From positions 496,001 through 560,000 of the forward strand of contig JAYKXP010000008.1 of NCBI GenBank assembly GCA_037176845.1: a DNA stretch of 64,000 bases, in the 5' to 3' direction. Positions within the stretch are counted from its first letter, which is position 1; every line of letters begins with the position of its first letter. The notes under the pieces are model-generated. The model made no database searches, was not told where the DNA came from, and saw only the letters and a list, made by a program, of their open reading frames with translations. The stretch is from Paramarasmius palmivorus. Taxonomy: Eukaryota > Basidiomycota > Agaricomycetes > Agaricales > Marasmiaceae. The position numbers and the translations under genes are program-made. Positions 61,451 through 64,000 of this stretch are shown here, in pieces.

Positions 61451-62905
61451 CTATAGACTGTAAGCTGGAGGTGGAGGCTCACTGTCCTGCCTAGTATGCC
61501 TCAACGTCGGTGCTGAAGCATTGGCGTGATCCCAGACGCCACTCGGACCTCCTTCATTCAAGTCCAAGCTAGATCTCCGACCCTTGACGTCTGTCGCGCC
61601 GCTCCTATCCCTCGCAGCATCAACACCTGAGGTAGCCGCCACATTTGTTTTCGTGTCGACCAACGGTAAAAGGTTGGTATGCGAATCTGCATCTGGATTC
61701 GTCACGTTATATCCTCCTGGAGTGTAGCCGCTACTGTACGGGCTTGAGACCACTGTGATTCCTCTTCCAGTCGTCGAAGGGGGCGCCCCGTTGGTTACTT
61801 GGAGCATCCGACTCGGAGTCTGTTCTGACAAACTGACAGGGCTACCTGCTCGAGGTAGATAATCCGCGCTCGTAGACTGGCTTGGAGAAATCAAGCCGGG
61901 TCCTGGATCCGGCACTGGCAGCCAAGGGGAAGGCATCGTCGGTACACTGGTCGAAGGCGAGGGCATGAAGTGTGCCATAGGATGCGACGAACTCGGTGAT
62001 ATTGCGTCGTTATTTACAGGATAGTTGATCGAATGGGTCGACAACATGGTACTCGAGCTCGAGGGCGGCAAAGTCGTACCTGCACCAATGAGGCCATACT
62101 GATATGGTTTGGGCCCCGACGGAAATTCAGAGCCTAGGGAAAATCTAGCTCTTGAATTTCCTGTATGGACACTAGAGTTGTACGCAAGGTTGGTGGTACC
62201 GCCGCCTCCCACGAACGGATTACTGCTGAGGTCATTGCCGGAAACTTCGTACCAACGTCGTCGACGTTTATGAACGAACCAAATAGCGAGGATAATGGCT
62301 ATAAGACCAAAAACGCCGCCCACGGCACCGCTGATAATTGCAGCGATGTTGAAAGAATTGGGTGGGGCTCCTGGGTAGTCGACATATATTGTGGTCGGTG
62401 GGACGTAAGAGGTAAAGGTGCGAGTCAAGACGGAAACGGCGCCATTGGCAAGAGTGGTGGACGATTGAGTGGTAATGACTGTCGGGGGTGGGGTTGTCAC
62501 AGTGGCAATTTTAGTATTGCGCGGACACCATGTTGTGTAGAAAACGGATGTCACTGTTGTCTGGAAGGAAGCAGTCGTCGCGACTGGAAATGAAGTCGTA
62601 AAGACTCTGCCTGGAAGAGAAAATGGAAAGAAAATCATAAGTACGCAGCAGTCAAGTCGAGTTCGCACGGAGGACGCACTGGGCAACGTCGTAAACTGTG
62701 TAGTGAGAGCACTTGATGTGCAGGTAATATCACCGTTCCCCAAAGCAGAAAAACCCAGACAGACCGTCTGCACCGCGACGGGGGATATCGTCGGTTGTCT
62801 GGTTATTACAGACTCGATATATCTGGTGTACACGCTTTGGGTAGTCCGCAGATATGACTGTGTGAGTGTCGGGGACCTGGTACACGTAGTGGCCATTGCT
62901 GCCAC
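61451..62905 (-). CDS. Single-pass membrane protein, Thr-rich ectodomain and long cytosolic tail (Mid2-like layout)
   Basis: The ectodomain is Thr/Ser-rich with several cysteines (TTCTRSPTLTQSYLRTTQSV, VCLGFSALGNGDITC, TSVFYTTWCPR). One transmembrane helix follows (IAAIISGAVGGVFGLIAIIL, AIWFVH) with a basic stop-transfer KRRRRW, then a long Ser/Pro-rich tail ending SEPPPPAYSL, a PPxY-type motif (PPPAY) that can bind WW domains. One intron interrupts the ectodomain near 62610-62680. No clear signal peptide at the chosen Met (62905; another at 62893). Same layout as the gene at 12.4 kb but not obviously homologous in the tail. Role, perhaps wall sensing, is inference. Confidence 0.68.
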   Translation of the reverse strand: MAAMATTCTRSPTLTQSYLRTTQSVYTRYIESVITRQPTISPVAVQTVCLGFSALGNGDITCTSSALTTQFTTLPSASSVRTRLDCCVLMIFFPFSLPGRVFTTSFPVATTASFQTTVTSVFYTTWCPRNTKIATVTTPPPTVITTQSSTTLANGAVSVLTRTFTSYVPPTTIYVDYPGAPPNSFNIAAIISGAVGGVFGLIAIILAIWFVHKRRRRWYEVSGNDLSSNPFVGGGGTTNLAYNSSVHTGNSRARFSLGSEFPSGPKPYQYGLIGAGTTLPPSSSSTMLSTHSINYPVNNDAISPSSSHPMAHFMPSPSTSVPTMPSPWLPVPDPGPGLISPSQSTSADYLPRAGSPVSLSEQTPSRMLQVTNGAPPSTTGRGITVVSSPYSSGYTPGGYNVTNPDADSHTNLLPLVDTKTNVAATSGVDAARDRSGATDVKGRRSSLDLNEGGPSGVWDHANASAPTLRHTRQDSEPPPPAYSL

Positions 62906-63803
62906 GGTGAAGGGATGAACACGGAGGCCTGAAAAAGAAAGAGATGTAGAAGAAAGAACGAACGGAAAATTGCAGATGATGATCGCCAGCGATCAAGTTC
63001 AACCTTGAGAACTTCAGGTTGCCATATGCTCAGATGAAAAAATCGGTATCAAACCTAATTGAAAGTCGCAAAAAGGCGTTCGTTGACCGTCGGCAATTTA
63101 AGAGCGGCACAGCCTTAACAGCTTTTTGCATGTCCGAGCTCGAGTGGAGTTCGTGTGGAGTCCAAAATCCGATTTACCGAAAGACTCAGAGTGCGCTCTT
63201 CTTCTCTGCAAAAAGTCGATATTGTTAATCGAAAAGAGCTGTAAAGGCTGGATGAGAAGACTTGATGAGTGGTACATGTCCTCTTTTCCTACAGTTCCGT
63301 GTCCAGACGGTTTGAAGGAAAACTGGTTCCCTATATTCCAAGTGTGTAATGGTTCCGAGTCCGAAGTATTTGAAATCAGAGATCGTGAATCAAGATCTTC
63401 CCTGATTCGTGTAATACTAATAGTGTGTACTATCTTCTGGTTCTGAAGGCTTCTGAAGGTCGGGGAAGGTCAAGGATCACATCAGTAAGTAATGCGATAC
63501 ATTGAACATTGAACAGCAACATACAAGGATAGGCCTGCCGCTTCTTGAATCAAATGCCATAAGACGGGAGGACGATATTGCGCGTGTGTATTTAGTTCAA
63601 GTCCTTTACAGTCAAACAGCGATCAACCGAAACAAATGTGCACTCATTGTCTCAAGGCGAGAATGACAGAATGAGATGACATGGGAGTAGAGAACAAGAT
63701 ACATCCACAAGCGCTGAAAAGGGGATCCATATGGATTCACAAGTCCAAACATCAGCACACAATGCACTCACTGCCAAGTTGAGCGCGCAGACCGCGGCCT
63801 CTC
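62906..63803. other. Divergent intergenic region, 898 bp
   Basis: Between the Mid2-like gene and the partial gene at the edge. Short open stretches carry no recognisable domain. TCAAGG/GAAGGTC direct repeats near 63445-63475 are minor. Confidence 0.4.
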
Positions 63804-64000
63804 ATGCCATCCTCATATGTTTCCCTCAGATCACCGCTGAACGAAGACTATCCTTCACTATCACCTCGAAATTCAAGAGATTCCGAAGATTCACTCCGAG
63901 CTTTAGAGGTCTCTGAAGGCATACCTCTAGCTGAACCGTCACGTCACAGTCGGCAAGTCTCAATCTTCGCTGGAAAATCGTATTATTATTGATATTCACT
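63804..64000 (+). CDS. First exon of an unidentified gene, cut by window end (tentative)
   Basis: An ATG at 63804 opens a Ser/Arg-rich polar sequence (MPSSYVSLRSPLNEDYPSLS, then SRDSEDSLRALEVSEGI). A possible GT donor (TC|GTATTA) lies just before the in-frame TGA near 63990. Such polar N-termini occur in fungal membrane proteins, but no domain is visible, so identity is open. Confidence 0.35.

Overview
The window is nuclear DNA of a filamentous basidiomycete, most likely an Agaricomycete (mushroom-forming fungi). Nearly every gene is broken by many 45-70 bp GT-AG introns, intergenic gaps are short, and the protein families are typical of that class: DUF6534 membrane proteins, F-box/LRR expansions, a lineage-specific family carrying a SHFWSLDE motif, a secreted S/T-rich double-psi beta-barrel protein, and single-pass Mid2/WSC-like membrane proteins. 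I see no rRNA, tRNA, CRISPR array, complete transposon or prokaryotic operon. I cannot name the species; an Agaricales relative is a guess.

Layout. 1-5.3 kb: 3' part of SRP54 (+), RPA2 (+), a DUF726 alpha/beta-hydrolase (-). 5.5-12.2 kb: LEA_2-like membrane protein (-), metacaspase (+), F-box protein (-), TFIIA gamma subunit (-). 12.4-16.8 kb: single-pass membrane protein (+), Mediator subunit MED17 (+). 17-25 kb: two diverged copies of an orphan family in inverted, tail-to-tail orientation, enclosing a DUF1776/SDR-like gene (-) and CCT8 (+). 25.6-30.7 kb: a Suz12-like VEFS-box protein (-) and poly(A)-binding protein (-). 31.3-36.8 kb: SCAMP (-), secreted double-psi beta-barrel protein (+), COQ11-like protein (+). 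36.8-39.7 kb: an ATG2 N-terminal half (-) whose stop lies 7 bp from the COQ11 stop. 40.3-48.7 kb: mitochondrial adenylate kinase (+), N-terminal methyltransferase (-), DUF6534 protein (+), Csm3/Swi3/Tipin (+), J-domain membrane protein (+), BUD32 (-). 48.7-54.5 kb: three tandem F-box paralogues (+). 55.4-64 kb: RRM protein (-), kinase-like protein (+), NSRP1-like protein (-), exosome subunit MTR3 (+), an acidic orphan (+), a second single-pass membrane protein (-) and the start of a gene cut by the window edge.

Most genes are unrelated housekeeping functions (protein targeting, replication, transcription, translation, chaperonin, RNA decay), as expected for a fungal chromosome arm, with accessory family expansions between them. 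Coordinates of CDS entries span first to last coding base including introns.

Two window-wide features matter for anyone using this annotation. First, about 25 single-base frame disruptions, many in short homopolymers, fall inside otherwise conserved genes (SRP54, DUF726, MED17, DUF1776, PABP, SCAMP, ATG2, CSM3 and others). The simplest reading is residual assembly error, although true pseudogenes cannot be excluded for the duplicated families. Second, at least five introns use a GC donor (GCAAGT), each confirmed by exact continuation of a conserved protein across the junction. The observations I would follow first are the half-length ATG2, the Suz12-like PRC2 candidate, the GC-AG introns and the inverted orphan pair.
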